The position numbers were made by a program, and so were the translations under genes. The notes beneath the pieces were generated by a model. The model had not been told where the DNA came from. It made no database searches and saw only the letters and a program-made list of their open reading frames with translations. From assembly GCA_963978545.1 (NCBI GenBank), contig OZ021722.1, positions 8,957,401 to 9,021,400 on the forward strand: a stretch of DNA of 64,000 bases, in the 5' to 3' direction. Origin of the DNA: Linyphia triangularis (lineage: Eukaryota; Arthropoda; Arachnida; Araneae; Linyphiidae). Shown one piece after another: positions 1 through 46,087 of the stretch. Every line of letters begins with the position of its first letter. The stretch's first letter is position 1.

Positions 1-441
1 AAGATTGAGTTTTGTAAGGTGAAATTTCGTTATTAATGATTTAAGTAATAATGGTATCTACCATTTGCATGTCCTACTTATACACATCTGGTTAAGAAAA
101 ATCTACCACATAAAAAAAGTCACTGTTTTCTTCTCGTAAAAATTGGACTTACGTTGAAGATAGCACTTATAAACTATTATAAATCAAGCGATGAGTGAGA
201 CTTTTTTTAAAAAAGGTAATGATTTAAAACTTTCAGTTTTTTTGTTAAGGTCAACAGTTGATGTGTTTTCTTAAAGCAATTCACATGAATGAAAATTAAT
301 AATTTCTTTATAATGAGCTAATGAACTATTTTAATTAACTAAACGCATGTTTATTGTTGTTTTGTGGAGTAAAAGATTTTATTGAAATGTGACTGAAATA
401 TTTTAAATTTATAATGAAATTAAAATGCGGTATTTTTTCAG
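1..441. other. Intron of the left-edge gene; no other feature seen
   Basis: This AT-rich stretch ends in a T-rich tract and the AG acceptor at 440-441 that opens the exon at 442. I see no repeat end, RNA gene or coding potential in it. Confidence 0.5.
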
Positions 442-510
442 TGAACTCCATGAGTTTCCGATCGAGATCTGGGAGAGGTTCCTTAAAATCCGGATCCAAT
501 GTCAATATAC
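442..510 (+). CDS. Penultimate coding exon of an unidentified gene (partial, 5' end outside window)
   Basis: The exon is bounded by a T-rich tract plus AG (440-441) and a consensus donor GTAAGT at 511. Its length of 69 nt fits one leading base, 22 codons and two trailing bases. In the preferred frame it reads ELHEFPIEIWERFL and onward, and joins in phase to the exon at 786. A second frame, rich in Ser and Arg (SMSFRSRSGRGS), is also open across the same splice but stops early, near 926. I do not recognise the protein. Confidence 0.6.
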
Positions 511-785
511 GTAAGTAATTAATAATTATAAAATAATTATATAATAATAATAATATAATTAATAAATTATAGAATCATTTTTAATCAATAAATATCGCTG
601 TACGTATGTGTGAGCAGCTTTCCAAAGTTATTGAAAAAGGCTAAGTAAACTTTTATCGTAAGGCGTCACCCGTTGACAAACATTTAATGAGGTTAAGAAA
701 AAAAATACTTGCTTGATGCATAACCGCATAGTCCTATTGCTAAAAGCACGCCAATTATCAAATTCTAAATTTCCTGTTTCTTTAG
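511..785 (+). other. Intron between the last two exons of the left-edge gene
   Basis: A GTAAGT donor at 511 and an AG acceptor at 784-785 after TTTCTT define this 275-bp intron. It contains an AT-rich simple stretch at 530-590 and nothing else of note. Confidence 0.55.
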
Positions 786-1170
786 GATCGACTTGCATAA
801 GCGATTTATCACACAAACACTTCCTCTCTTCACAGAAAAAGCACAGGAGGTTAAACCAGAGATCCAAAGACAGCGCACCCTCCTGTCCCAGACCAGCTGG
901 CGAAGCATGCCCCTCATTCCCGGCCTAGTGCGTTCCTTCTCTAAGTCTTCATCCTCCACCACCCACAGCCCCAGACACTCTTCTCAAGGGTCCACGTCCC
1001 CAACTTCAGAGGTAGGCTGTGGACTGTGCGGGTTCTGGAAACCAGGACCAGCGTCCAACGACATACCTCCTCCTCACCATCACCAGAGACAGTTGAGCAG
1101 CGACATCCAAGAAGACGCGGTCAGGAATGCTGTGATTCAGGAGGAGTCGGAGAATGAAGAGACTGTGTAA
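786..1170 (+). CDS. Last coding exon of an unidentified gene: Ser/Pro/His-rich C-terminus
   Basis: The exon starts after TTTCTTTAG and runs to a TAA stop at 1168-1170. It is clearly richer in G+C than its surroundings. With the leading G completing a Thr codon from exon 442..510, it encodes about 127 residues: a helical-looking start (IDLHKRFITQTLPLF), a basic middle (KPEIQRQRTLLSQTSW), a Ser-rich stretch (SFSKSSSSTTHSPRHSSQGS), a His run near PPPHHHQRQ, and an acidic end (EESENEETV). The composition suggests a disordered cytoplasmic tail. No family could be named. A shorter alternative frame would stop near 926. Confidence 0.6.
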
Positions 1171-1700
1171 TTGACAATGGATAGAAGATGGAGACGAGTC
1201 AAGTCTGTCACAAAACTGTTAATGGAATCTTAGAGACTTAAGAGAATGAAATCACCCAAAATGGAGTTTATGTATTATCAGTCTTGTGTGCGTGGATGTG
1301 TTCATGTATATTGATAAAGATATCACCTAATTGTAAGCCTCATGTTTGTATGGACTAATGAACCACGCTTGTTGGGGTTAAGGATTATTCTTGTTGACTA
1401 AGGAAAAGTAAAGTCAGAGAACAAACAAGCTGTGTTAAATTGGTGATCCTTGATGATGGTAAATGACAATGCATGAAAAACAAAGTTGAGATGGAAAATA
1501 GCGACACTCGATGAAACTCTTAAGGGTGTCGAAAGTCTGTATCGAGAGATAACGTAACAAAAAAGTGTCTGAAACATAGCTACTTTTGCATTTTTTTTTT
1601 ATATTGGCAGATTAAAAAATACAACAAAATTCTACATATATCAATTGAGACTTTTGAAAATAAAAGCAATATAAACTGTTAGAGTAAACAAAAAATACTG
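1171..1700 (+). other. Probable 3' UTR of the left-edge gene
   Basis: Non-coding sequence follows the stop at 1170. A consensus poly(A) signal AATAAA lies at 1659-1664; another at 2831-2836 could give a longer UTR. The end is inferred from the signal alone. Confidence 0.4.
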
Positions 1701-2789
1701 CATTGAAGACTATGGTTTAGTAGACACGGTGGGGTAGAAAGACTAGATCGGGGATAATAAACTTTAAACGATAGTTTTTTTTAGCATAACTGGACAATTT
1801 AATGCGGTTCACTTTCAGGGACCATACAAGAAGCATAAGGCCCCTATCATCAAGTCAATTATATCACAATCTTATAATAATATCTATGTTCTTGCCAGTG
1901 TTAAAATTGAATATGATATTTGCACAAGTGCAGTTTTTCAAATTTGTCTTAACTAGTTTTTTTCCTTCTATAGAGGACTGTATTACCCTTTAACCACTTT
2001 CTTAAAGTAGAACTATACAGGTATCAGTTAACTAGGTTTAAATTGTTGAAAGGAGATTGGTCTGTACCTTCTAAAAGTCTTTATACAAAAAATTAAAATT
2101 AATACATATCAACCTGCTATTCACTGATTATGTAATATTTTGTCTTCAAGAAAAACTAACGTACATACGCCAAAAACTTGAAGCCTGCAGCAGAAACATT
2201 ACTATGTGCCTTAAGAGAACAGGAGTATGTGTGGATAACAATTCCAAATTTCTTTACAAATGCATTTCACAATATACAATTGTAAAATAAGAAAAGAAAC
2301 GTTTTGTTCCCCAGATCACAAAGCCACAATGAACCAGCTGTGTTAACTCTTTAGTGCATAGTGTAGCATATATGCTACACAGCTTAGAAGTAAAATTTGA
2401 GTAATAATCAATGTATTTTATGGTAATATGAAATTTCAATTAATTATATCAGTCATACTAAGATTATTTATACTGAAAAAAGTATTTTTATTAGTATACT
2501 TTTTTCATAATAAACACTAGTTATATGACTACTAGTTGCATCAAAAAGAAATAAATCATGAACCCAAGGGTTAACAATTTTGGGTTAAGACATTCACTTA
2601 ATACTATGTGACAGTGTAATAGTTCACTTTCTTATAATGTTTAATTATATATAATTTTCTATGGTATAATTTTTTAAACAGAAATAATAAGTAAAAAAGG
2701 GGAAAGAGTTTAAAGAAAAATTAGATTAGCTTTTCAATGTGAAAATGTTTCTGTTCACAAGAAAAAACACAGATGTATAGATTAAAATA
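1701..2789. other. AT-rich region between two convergent genes
   Basis: I see no recognisable gene or repeat ends here. It may be covered by a longer 3' UTR of either convergent gene, because poly(A) signals exist on both strands nearby (plus strand 2831-2836, minus strand 2794-2799). Confidence 0.35.
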
Positions 2790-3781
2790 TGTATTTATTA
2801 TATAAGAGACTAGTGACAATATTTGTACAAAATAAACACTATAAAACACACTCTACTAAATTCTCATGAGTTTATCTTATTAAATAAAATGTATAATAAA
2901 GTGACCAACAGGACAGGGTTCTTTTTGTGAAGCTCAATTTTGTGGCGTAATACTTCTAATTGTCCAACATAAACATGGTTATCTTTTCAACATGAACATA
3001 TTTTTGATTACATACAACACTTGAAAAAAAAAATATAAAAAAATACAAGCACCCAGTTATAGCACAGTTTACAAGCAAGTTTTCACCACCGGCACGTTAC
3101 CTTTTGATGTAGAAAAGAAAAAACTCTTACAAGTATTTACAAAATATATTGTTTCTTCCCTCAATATTTAATTACAATATTATTAGTATCACAGATAATT
3201 ATGTATTTCGTAATTATATTCTTGTAAAATGCAATCACACTATGCAGACTTGTCATCACTTTATCATTTGTAAATAATTTGAATTGTTTAATTAAATATG
3301 AGCTACCTACGAGTATTTTTTTTTAAAAAAATCATTTGCAGCAAAAATATGAGCAAATCAGAAAATACTTCTGTTAATAAAAATCAAATTTAAAACTAAA
3401 AAAAAACTGACTAGGTTTAGAATTGGAAAAACTACCGCTAAATATATTTTCATTTAAAGTGTAACAAAGAAAGTAGGAATAAAATTAAGATGCACCACAT
3501 TACGAAAGGCATTTTTTTGTGTGTAAAAAAGCAAAGGTTTTTGCTTATATTGATAAAGATCCTATAAACTATTCGACAACAGCATTTTTTTTTTCATTCT
3601 AAAAGGCTTCGAACTATCAACAAAGAATACAAAATGGATATAAAAACTATTTTTGTAGAAGACAAAGAGACCATATTTAAATGTATACTCTTGTTTAGGC
3701 AGGATGTACACAGGAACTGCATATTAGGATGCTGTAACAAAGTGACTGACCACACACTTGGCCTGGACGTGAAACGGTCAA
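2790..3781 (-). other. Probable 3' UTR of the myosin gene
   Basis: The sequence follows the myosin stop codon (3782-3784) on the minus strand. The first plain AATAAA I found downstream on this strand is at 2794-2799, giving a 3' UTR of about 1 kb. No coding potential is seen. Confidence 0.4.
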
Positions 3782-36757
<32,976 letters not shown>

Positions 36758-38559
36758 CTACAAAATAAATACATAGAATTAATACATAGAATAATGGCAA
36801 AAAATACATAGAATGATTAAAATTGTCCGATTGTATAGCTTTTTTTAAAAAAAATAAATATATATTTGCTATCTTCTACATGAGTGAACACTTATATTTA
36901 TCCCAAGCATTAAAAACGTCCAAGTTTATATGGGCAATTTTGGGTTTTTCTATTGCAAATAAAATGATTTATTAGGGTTAGACATTTTATCTCTATTTCA
37001 GGAAGGGTACTGTTTATTATATTACTTCCATAATAAATGTATACTTATACATGTTATAATTCACAGCAACTTATTACTAGAAATCGCTAACGGGTAAAAG
37101 CAGTATTTAAGCATGAAAATGCTAAATTGGTAACGAGTTTCATCACTCTTCATGTTTAATCTAAAATAATCAAGAAACTTTTTATTTTAAAATCATTATG
37201 AATTTTGTTTTTATACAAAAACTATTTTATACCAAATATCAACAAGAAAAGTACTTTACAGCCTACAGTTTGTGTGTTCTTTTTGATCGATTTTTATCTT
37301 CGCAAAACAAAAATAGGGAATTTGCAAATTGTGCGGTTAAATGTTTTAGCAAAAGCGCTGCATTACATTTTCTAATTCTAGCCTTTAAGAAAGTTCCTAC
37401 GAATTAATTCCTGGCCAAGCCTGGAATAGCCTCTATTAGATATATATACAGAAAAAAAAAAAAAAAGTTAAATGTAACAACGCGACTACTTAAATATTTT
37501 TAAATGAATAGCACTAAAAAAGGAAAACACACAAATTAATTCATGTGTTAAACTGAGAAATTAAAAAGAAGCGTATATTTTAATTAAGCCCTAAAAAAAA
37601 TGGTATAAAGCAGTTTGCAATTTTATATTCATTGTCTTAAAATGTAATGGAGAGCAAAATTTATCGCAATAAGCATTGGGAACGTTGGATTTAATTTGAC
37701 TCGCCAGGACACATAACTTCAAACTCATGTTCTTGCTATTAGTGTTACAGGTATATCCCATCACAGACTCGAATAGAACTGGCCTAAATCGCACAGGAAA
37801 ATGGTTTGTTTCACACACTGCAAATTACACTTCCTTTGAACTCTTTTTAGATCATTCGACAATCAATGAATTTACCAACTTTTATATTTGAAATAAAACA
37901 GAAAGAACTATTGGTTCATCTATCGTTGATTTTGATTATATTTCTTCAATACATATTTTTTGTTGTTCTCTTAGATTTAAAAAGTAAGTAGTAAATTTAA
38001 AGGCAAGTGGTTTTTATAACATCGAAGAGAAGTCGCACGTAGTCGAATGTATAGTTCTTATTTGAAGTAAAAAATTTCACGAAAAGGTTGCTGGGGATTC
38101 CAAGCTATAAAATGCATTTTCTTCATTTTTTCCTCCTCCAAATAACATCCAAGGGTCATCACCAAGAAACGAAGTTTAAATTTTTATTAAAATAATAATA
38201 ATAATAATAATAATGTTGTAATTCATTAATTTATTTTTCTTACTTGGCAATAGGCCATGAATACCAATGTACAATCCATATATGTTATGTTCAAATCATT
38301 TTGAAAAGTTAGCAGTACATGGCGAGTCAGGAGACAGTCTTTAAAGTTGGAGACAAAAACCTTTATTCAGTTATGTTGGAAGATTGGGAAAAGAGAGGAG
38401 GCTGAGATAAGAACACGTCTTTATCGTTTAACAAGTGGTTTATTGAGCTCAGCTCGAGTTTTCATAGAGTTTGACCACTACGAAGAAAACATCCATTCTG
38501 AACTACTATTTACTAACTTTTTTTTACCTCCATAACTTGATTGAATACATTATTATCCA

Positions 38560-39240
38560 CAATGAATCCATCTGCAAGATTCAGATCGATTGGATGATGG
38601 TAAGTGGGTCAATAAACCCTCAGAAGATTTTGTCTCGTCAACCTTAATAGGGAAAGGTATCAGTCACTAAATATCGCCAAACTGAACAGGTTTAGATTAA
38701 GCTTGGTATATGGATATTAGGATACGAGCAAAAAGCTGATAAGTTTAATGTAAGGCAATAGAAGCGTGTGTAAAAACGGTCTTTGCGTGATAGTCCCAAA
38801 ACTTGCTAGAAAACGTTGTCATCGACAACGAGTGTACCAGTCAAGTTTCAGGTCGATTGGATGAAGGGAAGCAGGTTATTAGTAACTCGAAGCGTGTGTA
38901 AAAGCGACCGCTTAGTAACAATGGCAGACTCTACAACTTCATATAATCCATTCTTATTGACAACGAATTTATTTGTAAAATTTCAGCGCGATTGGATGAC
39001 GGCAAGTTGGATTATTAGAATTCGGAATCGATAATAGAAGCGTGTGTAAAAGCGGCCTTTTAGTGACAGTGACAGCCCCATCAACTTGATAGAATGCATT
39101 GTAGTCGACATCGAATCTACTTGCAAAGTTTCAGCCCGATTGGATGACTGGAACTGGGTTAATTCGGCCTCCATAGATTTGCCCGGCAGCTAGACCCACA
39201 AAAAATCGAAGTTAATACACAGGATTCAAAAAAGGAATTT
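38560..39240 (+). repeat. Non-LTR-like 3' tail repeat, copy 1
   Basis: Several diverged units carry TTTCAGCCCGATTGGATGAC and AGAAGCGTGTGTAAAAGCG, ending near ACAAAAAATCGAAGTTAATA. The same phrases end the repeats at 46540..47105 and 62130..63090. Confidence 0.5.
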
Positions 39241-40017
39241 ATTTGAAGTAAGGGAAAATTTAATTGAAATTTGAAGCCAGATTGGATTGTGGCTGTCAGC
39301 GCATCGAAATGAGACATTTCTACAAAATCTAAATCAAACTCCAGTCAGTAACCGGAGCAAAGAAGATGCTAATGCCATTGACACATATCATGGACAGAAT
39401 CACGTCACCTATCTCTCTATCTCTTTGATTCATTCAACCTTTATTATGCTACTGCTTATTCACAGTCAGGAACGAGTCACAGATACGTAAGTACGGGCGA
39501 AAGTGGTTTCCGGAAAAAAAAAAAAAAAAAAAGTCGCCAATGCGAAGTGATCATGAAGTGATTCACACTGAACTGCCATGACGACATCACACAAAATCAC
39601 GACAAAAAAAAAGCAAAAAAAAAAAAGCAAGCACTTCGGAAGGTGACGCAAAATCCGTGCGAGCCTTGCTTTCGGAAACATTCACCGGCCACGCCTTGAG
39701 AGAGGGGAAAAAAAAGAAAAAACGGGGTTTCGCAAAACATCCAAATAAAAATGATCGCAAGGTATCATTCCAATGGAAGTTTTAACAATGAATAGGGTCA
39801 TCCGCTGGGAAATTGCGATAAACAGGAGTATTGTACAACGGTCCACTGGTTTGCGCTGGTCTGTGGTGCGAGACGACAGACTGTGGGCCGGTCTCGTGCG
39901 GTCGGATCATTTGATTCGGGTTTAGATATCAGACAGATGCTTATCGACTAAAAAAGTGAAATTGAACAGAGGTTAAAAGGAAGTGCAGTGGGTACAGGAT
40001 GAAGCGGGGGGGGGGGG

Positions 40018-40140
40018 GGAGTTAAGAGGAAGTAGGATCATTCCCTATATACTCGCAATGTTATAATCTTCTAGTCCAGTGCATTTAGAAACTACTTTGT
40101 ATAACAACCTTGACATTTGGTGAGTAGGTACCAAAATACG
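40018..40140. mobile_element. Solo arm of the 8489..9263 foldback family
   Basis: GTTAAGAGGAAGTAGGATCA to CTTGACATTTGGTGAGTAGG matches 8700-8820. It is followed at 40200-40260 by an end of the GGCCAC family. Confidence 0.55.
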
Positions 40141-42007
40141 GATGAACGGGGAAATGTACCTTCAAAACAATAGAAAAATTCCCTGATATTTGCTTAATTA
40201 AAAAAAAAAAAAATTCCCTGACATTTCTAGGTTTTGTGGCCACTATGTGGAGGCATCCAGTTCCCACGTGGCACTGGTGAGTTTCCCCAACTGTGCCACG
40301 TTGTACTGTGGCAAAGCGCACCTAGTATAAGGTATCTGGCACATAATTCGTCTCAAATAAGAAAGTTGCAAAGGTGCTTACTTTCGTTCAAAAAAAAAAA
40401 TGATTTAATTTCAATAAAAGAACGCAAATAAGAATATCAAAAACTTAGATGAACTATACAAAAAAGAAACCTCACGAGAGGTAAATTAAAAGGGTACCAT
40501 CGATATAAATAAACAACTGGATAGACTGCTTAACGCTGAGAAAAATAAAGCCGTTGCCAGATGCCGTTGGTGGGATAAAAAATACGGATTGCCGAGGATT
40601 GAAAATAAAATTTTGGGTTGTACAAAGCCAATGTCAATAGTAGACCCTAATTAGTAATAATGTGCAAAAAAATATATACTTTAGCATTTTACAAGGTTTT
40701 TCGCATTTCCATCCAAGTATAAAAGTGAACTGTGATTGGTTAATCTTCCTACCAGCTTCGCAATCCCTGGAGCGTTTTTCTCTTTGCATTGACAATGGAG
40801 CAGTCTATCCAGTTTTTTATCTATATCGATGAAGGGTACAGGATGAAATGAGAAGTTTCATGGATAAATGACATAAAAGGACAGTTTAGAGATATATATA
40901 TTTTTTAAATATTTAAAGTGGGAGGGACTTGTGAAATGTAGATTGGAATAAACCTAATGGAAAAGGTATATCTTTACCGTATAGTTAATCTTCAACTTTG
41001 GGTAAGGATCAAAATTCCAGGTTAAAAAAAATAAATAAAAAATCGAAATATACACAGTTTAAAAACAGCAGCGGATACGCCGTTTATTCTTAGCAGGGCA
41101 GAGTAGATGCGTTGCGAGTGCGTGTAATACAGGATGCTTCAATTTAAGATGGATTCATCATTTAAATATTTTATTAACTTAGAAAAAAGATAGACAGCGA
41201 AAAGAATGCATGTGCATAGTATTTACGTTTTCAATGTTTATTGAAAAAGACAACGTTATTTTTGGTGCCAACAACTTTACGTATAGGAACTTAGAATTGT
41301 GGTGGCGGTTTCAGTGCCGAAAATCACCAAAAGTGAGAGGGGAGGGGGGGGGGGGGAAAGGAATAATTGCCGCCACTGGACCAGATCGTAATCATCATCT
41401 TAACAACATATAACAACCTGGTATTCAAATGAAAAGTTTTTGGTATGAGTGTCAAAGTTGAGCATTACACACATGGACTGAATGGCTGCAATCTTAATAG
41501 AAAATTTGGACGAATTAAAATTGCACAACTTAATGAAAAACTATCAAGGTAAAGACACAATTTTCGGAGAGGGTCGACGAACTCTCAGAGCTGCGTCAAC
41601 GAAGAATTCTGAAATCGAGGCCCATGATTTACAGATCTTTGTACAAGGTATGGAAATAGATGGCGGAATATTCGAATTCCGAAAAATATACAACTGAAAA
41701 TATAACGGCTTATTCATAGGAAGCTATTTTAAAAGAGATCTTGACCAATTTTTGGAAAATAATTTTACGATAATTTAGAGACTAGGCCAAGCTAAACCGG
41801 ATTCCAACAATTCATTTTACTCAAAATCGACGCATTCCTTTGTAAATGCAATATAAAAAAGCTATATCCATTCAATTCCGTTTTACTTTGAAAGCCTAGC
41901 ATAAAAAAAGCTATTTCATGAACTAAAAGGCTTTGTTGTTATTTACTTTGGTCATGGTCAACTTTATACTTACGAGCAGCAGCAAAACATGGGCAAAACA
42001 CGAGCGT

Positions 42008-42110
42008 TCAAAACATGAGATTCTCTGCTGTACGCAAGGGACATTTTGACTTTTTTTCTATTCGTAAACAGATTATAATTTTATGATTAATCTAGTAGTT
42101 ATGTTTTTGT
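42008..42110. mobile_element. Solo arm of the 8489..9263 foldback family
   Basis: ATTCTCTGCTGTACGCAAGG and following match 8492-8590, one arm only. Confidence 0.55.
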
Positions 42111-42359
42111 TTTACATAACATTAGTTTATTGCAAAGTAACATGGAAAAATAATTATTTTAACTATGTCAAATGGGCATCTTATAACACGATTTCTACTG
42201 TAAGTATTTGACCAATCTGTGGGATAGGTGAGATACAAAAATACGGAAAAGCAAGTAATTATGGCATGTGTCATTGTATTAAACAACTTAAAAGTGAGAT
42301 ACTACGATCGTGATTGTTTAAGCTTATGCGAAGAGACACTTGCAAATATTTTTTTAATA

Positions 42360-42515
42360 CAGTCAAACCCCGTTAACGCGAAATCGCTTAACATGAAATC
42401 CCGCCTAACGCGAAATAAAAGCACCGCACTTATAACTTAAAGTTAATTTATTTGTGTAACACGAAATTCGGTTAACGTGAACAATTTCGGCTACCCTATT
42501 GACTTCGCGTGACTA
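42360..42515. mobile_element. Tigger-like MITE with damaged right end
   Basis: It starts CAGTCAAACCCCGTTAACGC after TA, identical to the end at 10369. On the right, GACTTCGCGTGACTATA suggests that the last TIR bases were partly lost. Confidence 0.65.
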
Positions 42516-42684
42516 TATTAACCCCTTACCTGTGGAGTTATACTTAAGGAAAATGAGTTAAAAACGAAACTTAGTTCGAGATCAACGGAATAGTATGGTT
42601 TATCTGCAAGGGCAACACTAGGGTCATTCTGCGCCAATCAATGGAACAGACACACTGATTTTTCTCTTGTCCAAAATCAGTTAG

Positions 42685-43116
42685 CAGGGAGGCCACAAAA
42701 TTCAAGAAAAAAAGTTCGCTGATTTCCCTGACAGATTTCTAAAAAATTACATGCTTTTAGGGCAAACTTTTTTTAAAATTTCCAAATTTTTTTTAGATTT
42801 TCCAGATGTCTAGACACCCTGATCAAATAGAACATGTATGCTAAAGAGATAATATGCAATTTTTAAAAAAATAGTTTTGCTGGCAATGAAAAGTTTAAAT
42901 TATTCCGTAACATTTAACTTCTAATGGCTTACCACTACAAATCTCCATGTAAATAGCAACAAAATATAGATGAACATGCCTTAAACAATACAAAATTTCC
43001 CTGATTTTCATGAAGTTTTAAAAAGTTCCCTGACATTTCCCTGATTTTTTCCAGAATCAGAAAGCTCCCTGACATTTCCCTGATTTCCAGGTTTTCCCGG
43101 TTCTGTGGTCACTCTG
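42685..43116. mobile_element. GGCCAC-ended MITE with 5-bp duplication GTTAG
   Basis: It starts CAGGGAGGCCACAAAA and ends TTCTGTGGTCACTCTG; GTTAG lies directly on both sides (42680-42684, 43117-43121). The interior repeats TCCCTGACATTTCCCTGATT. Related to 7856..8244 and to a partial copy near 43590..43900. Confidence 0.7.
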
Positions 43117-43589
43117 GTTAGGAGATTCCGAATTTGGCGCGGATGAGTTTGCCCGAACTAGACTCGGAAAACACTGGAGAGGAGTTAATAATAATAATAA
43201 TAGTTTTCTTTTAATGCATAGTTACAATTCATAGAACAAAATGCAAAATTTTTCATTTTAAAAAGCAGCTTTGTAAAAAGAAAAATCGTATCCGATTATC
43301 TGTGAACCAAAAAAATCCGCGAGACGAAGTAGAACAGAAACCCACACAGTCAAATAGTTCGCAGAATAGGTATTTTATTACCAGAAAGAATAGAAGAGAA
43401 AACATAAAGGAAATTTTTATTGCTTTAATGACGTAGCGACGTTCACTAATACTGTGGTAATGTAAATTTTAATTTTCGAAGTCTTAAATGTAAGATAACG
43501 CCGGCCGGTTCCGCAGTCACGATACGACAATCCAATTAACTGTATATGGTCTAATGCCTCGAGGATTCTATGATTTTACGACAGACTTT

Positions 43590-43900
43590 TTTTTCCCAAT
43601 TTCCCCAGTTTTTCTAGATTTGTAGATCAAATAGAACATTTATGTCAAAGAGATATATGCCAATTTTTTAAATAGTTTCGGTAGAAATAACGAAAAGTTT
43701 AAATTATACAGTAATTCTAACGCGGTATTCTAACGATTACCACAATTCTTCGGGAAAATGGAGCCAAAATACAGATGAACGAGTAAACGTACCTACAAAA
43801 CAATAAAAAAAAAATCCCCAATTTTCGCGAAATTTAAAAAAAAATTCCTGACATGTCCCTGATTTTCAGATTTTTCAGGTTCTGCGGCTACTATGTAAAC
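43590..43900. mobile_element. Partial GGCCAC-family MITE
   Basis: AGATCAAATAGAACATTTAT and GGTTCTGCGGCTACTATG match the right two thirds of 42685..43116. The left end is not clear. Confidence 0.5.
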
Positions 43901-45694
43901 ATTTGTCTATCTGCCCCAAACAAAGCAAAGTCAAAATCGCATACACCATCGAAAGGACATGAGCTTGCTACTCACGAACTCATATTCCATATTGAGTTGG
44001 TATGCAGCAACACCGTGTAGCATGTGCTTTTCACGTAAGTCAATAATGTCAAATGTGGTTACACAAACACACTCTGTTCCTTATACACACACGTTAAATG
44101 TCAATGTGACAATCATGGCACACTTTTTCCAGGTTAGGAAATGTGTATTAATCACGGAACACCTGCGCGTAACAAATATAAGCAAGTTTTTATTGGGTAT
44201 AGTACTTCAGAGTAAAACGATACAATACAATTCAATCATCCCGGAATATACTGTTTATTGCATCGTCTGTTTATCAAGCACATTAATGCCTTAAGCGTTT
44301 TGTGTTTAACCTTTAACTGCTATATGGGGTCAGACAGACCGCGAGTCAATTTTTTTGAATGCCTCCACCCCTTAAAATATTTCATCTTTGACTTTTATAT
44401 TAATTTTTCCGATACTATGTTTCTTAAATTTTAGACTGATGTTCACCAATTTGTTTGGCGTAGTATGAACCATGTGTTGCCATTGTGTAAAAATAATCAA
44501 ACCACTCAACCACAGAAGTTAAAGGTTAAATATTAATTAATCGTTGCGTGCCAAGTGGTTAAAGATTTTCCTGTGTGTGCTGCGCTGGTTTGACGCCGTC
44601 CCCATTTTCACTGATGTAGGCAAAATTATATTGATATTTTGACAACCAGTGCCACACTTCTGCTAGGCAATATCCATCAAGAGATGAAATACCTACATAA
44701 ATCAGGCAATAAATATTCCCATTATAATCTGTATTCAATACCATTGACAAAATAAACGCATGCCTCATGCTCCCGATACAATTCCTTTTCAGTCTAAACG
44801 TTACCCCAAATACCATTTGACAAAATACAGGAGAATACATAACTGCTGGAATATTCTCTTTTTAAATTTTTATCCCGGATAAAATAAAAAGAAGGTTTAA
44901 TAAACATATGCCACACGAACTAATCTTCCAGCGATCGAATAATGATCAACTGACCCGCTTTTGAAAAACTCTTCTCATATACGTTTCTCGCACATTAGCG
45001 ATGCATCTTTTATTTCGGATTAGATTCGTGGGACATGATGCATGAGTACGTGCCTAACGTTATCTTGTTGTGGTTATGAGCTGCAGGGATCCGCCAACAG
45101 TCTTGTAAACTTGTGGCCGCAGGGGCCGACACAATAACGCATTCATTCTCCATAAAAATACAGCCATAATTTCCGTCTTATTAGTCAATTCCGGAAACGA
45201 AGCCTGACCCTTTTTTCTGTAAGGAATCATCGGGCTCCTTGGTTATACGACCTTGACGAATTCAGCTAAAGAGATTCATAGGCGGAAGGAAGTCTTTGTG
45301 TCATATTTGTTCACCGTCAATGAGATTGTTTAAACCTCAGCCTTTTCTCCCACAATGAGATTCTGGAAGTGCTCTTGGGATTTCTCTGTCCAGAGTGTGT
45401 TTTTATAGACAAAGAGGGGAGAGGTTCGTTTCGGTTGAAGAAGTCCGGCAATGAAATATAATTTCTTCCAAGTTCAATTTCTGTGTTTGGCAGTTGTTTC
45501 ATGTGGAATTGTCCCTGGCTTACGGATTCCTAAACTTTTAAAAACATTCCGACCCACCTGTCTTCGACACGTTAAATTTTTTTCAGGGCCGTACTGCAGA
45601 CGTTTTGATCGGAAGAGGTTTTATGAGCCCAAAAATGAACTTTTATGGAGAAAAAACCCCATTTATTATTGACAATTACTCAACAATGTATTTA

Positions 45695-46087
45695 CAGGGA
45701 TCCCACTCAAATCACAGAATGAAAATCAATGACTTTTAAGGGCCTAAATAATGTTTTTAAGGACCTTTGGAAATTTGTTTTCAGGCATCATGTCTATAAA
45801 TAAATTTTAAATAAAGTGTATTCTACTAAAAAAGTTACAGAAATTTTCAATATATTGAAATATTAATATAATTATTGAAAAAATATTTTTTTATTGAAAT
45901 ATGGAGATAGTAAGTCTGAGATATATTTTTTATAAATTTGGCAGTCGGCACACAACATCCGCAAAAATTAAGGACTTTTAAGGACCTTCAAGCATTTTCA
46001 AGTACTTTTAAGCACCTCTAAGCATTTTCAAAGCTTTCAAAACAAGTTCAAAAATATTAAGCACTTTTAATGACCGTGGGAAGCCTG
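45695..46087. mobile_element. CAGGG-ended hAT-like element, 5-bp duplication ATTTA
   Basis: It starts CAGGGATCCCACTC and ends GACCGTGGGAAGCCTG, flanked by ATTTA (45690-45694, 46088-46092). Inside are AATGAAAATCAATGACTTTT and AAGGACCTTCAAGCATTTTC, shared with 26650..27140 and 52423..52890. Confidence 0.65.

Noticed and set aside
44559..44840. 93-codon minus-strand frame as a gene
   Set aside because: No domain, splice or poly(A) support; I could not recognise it.
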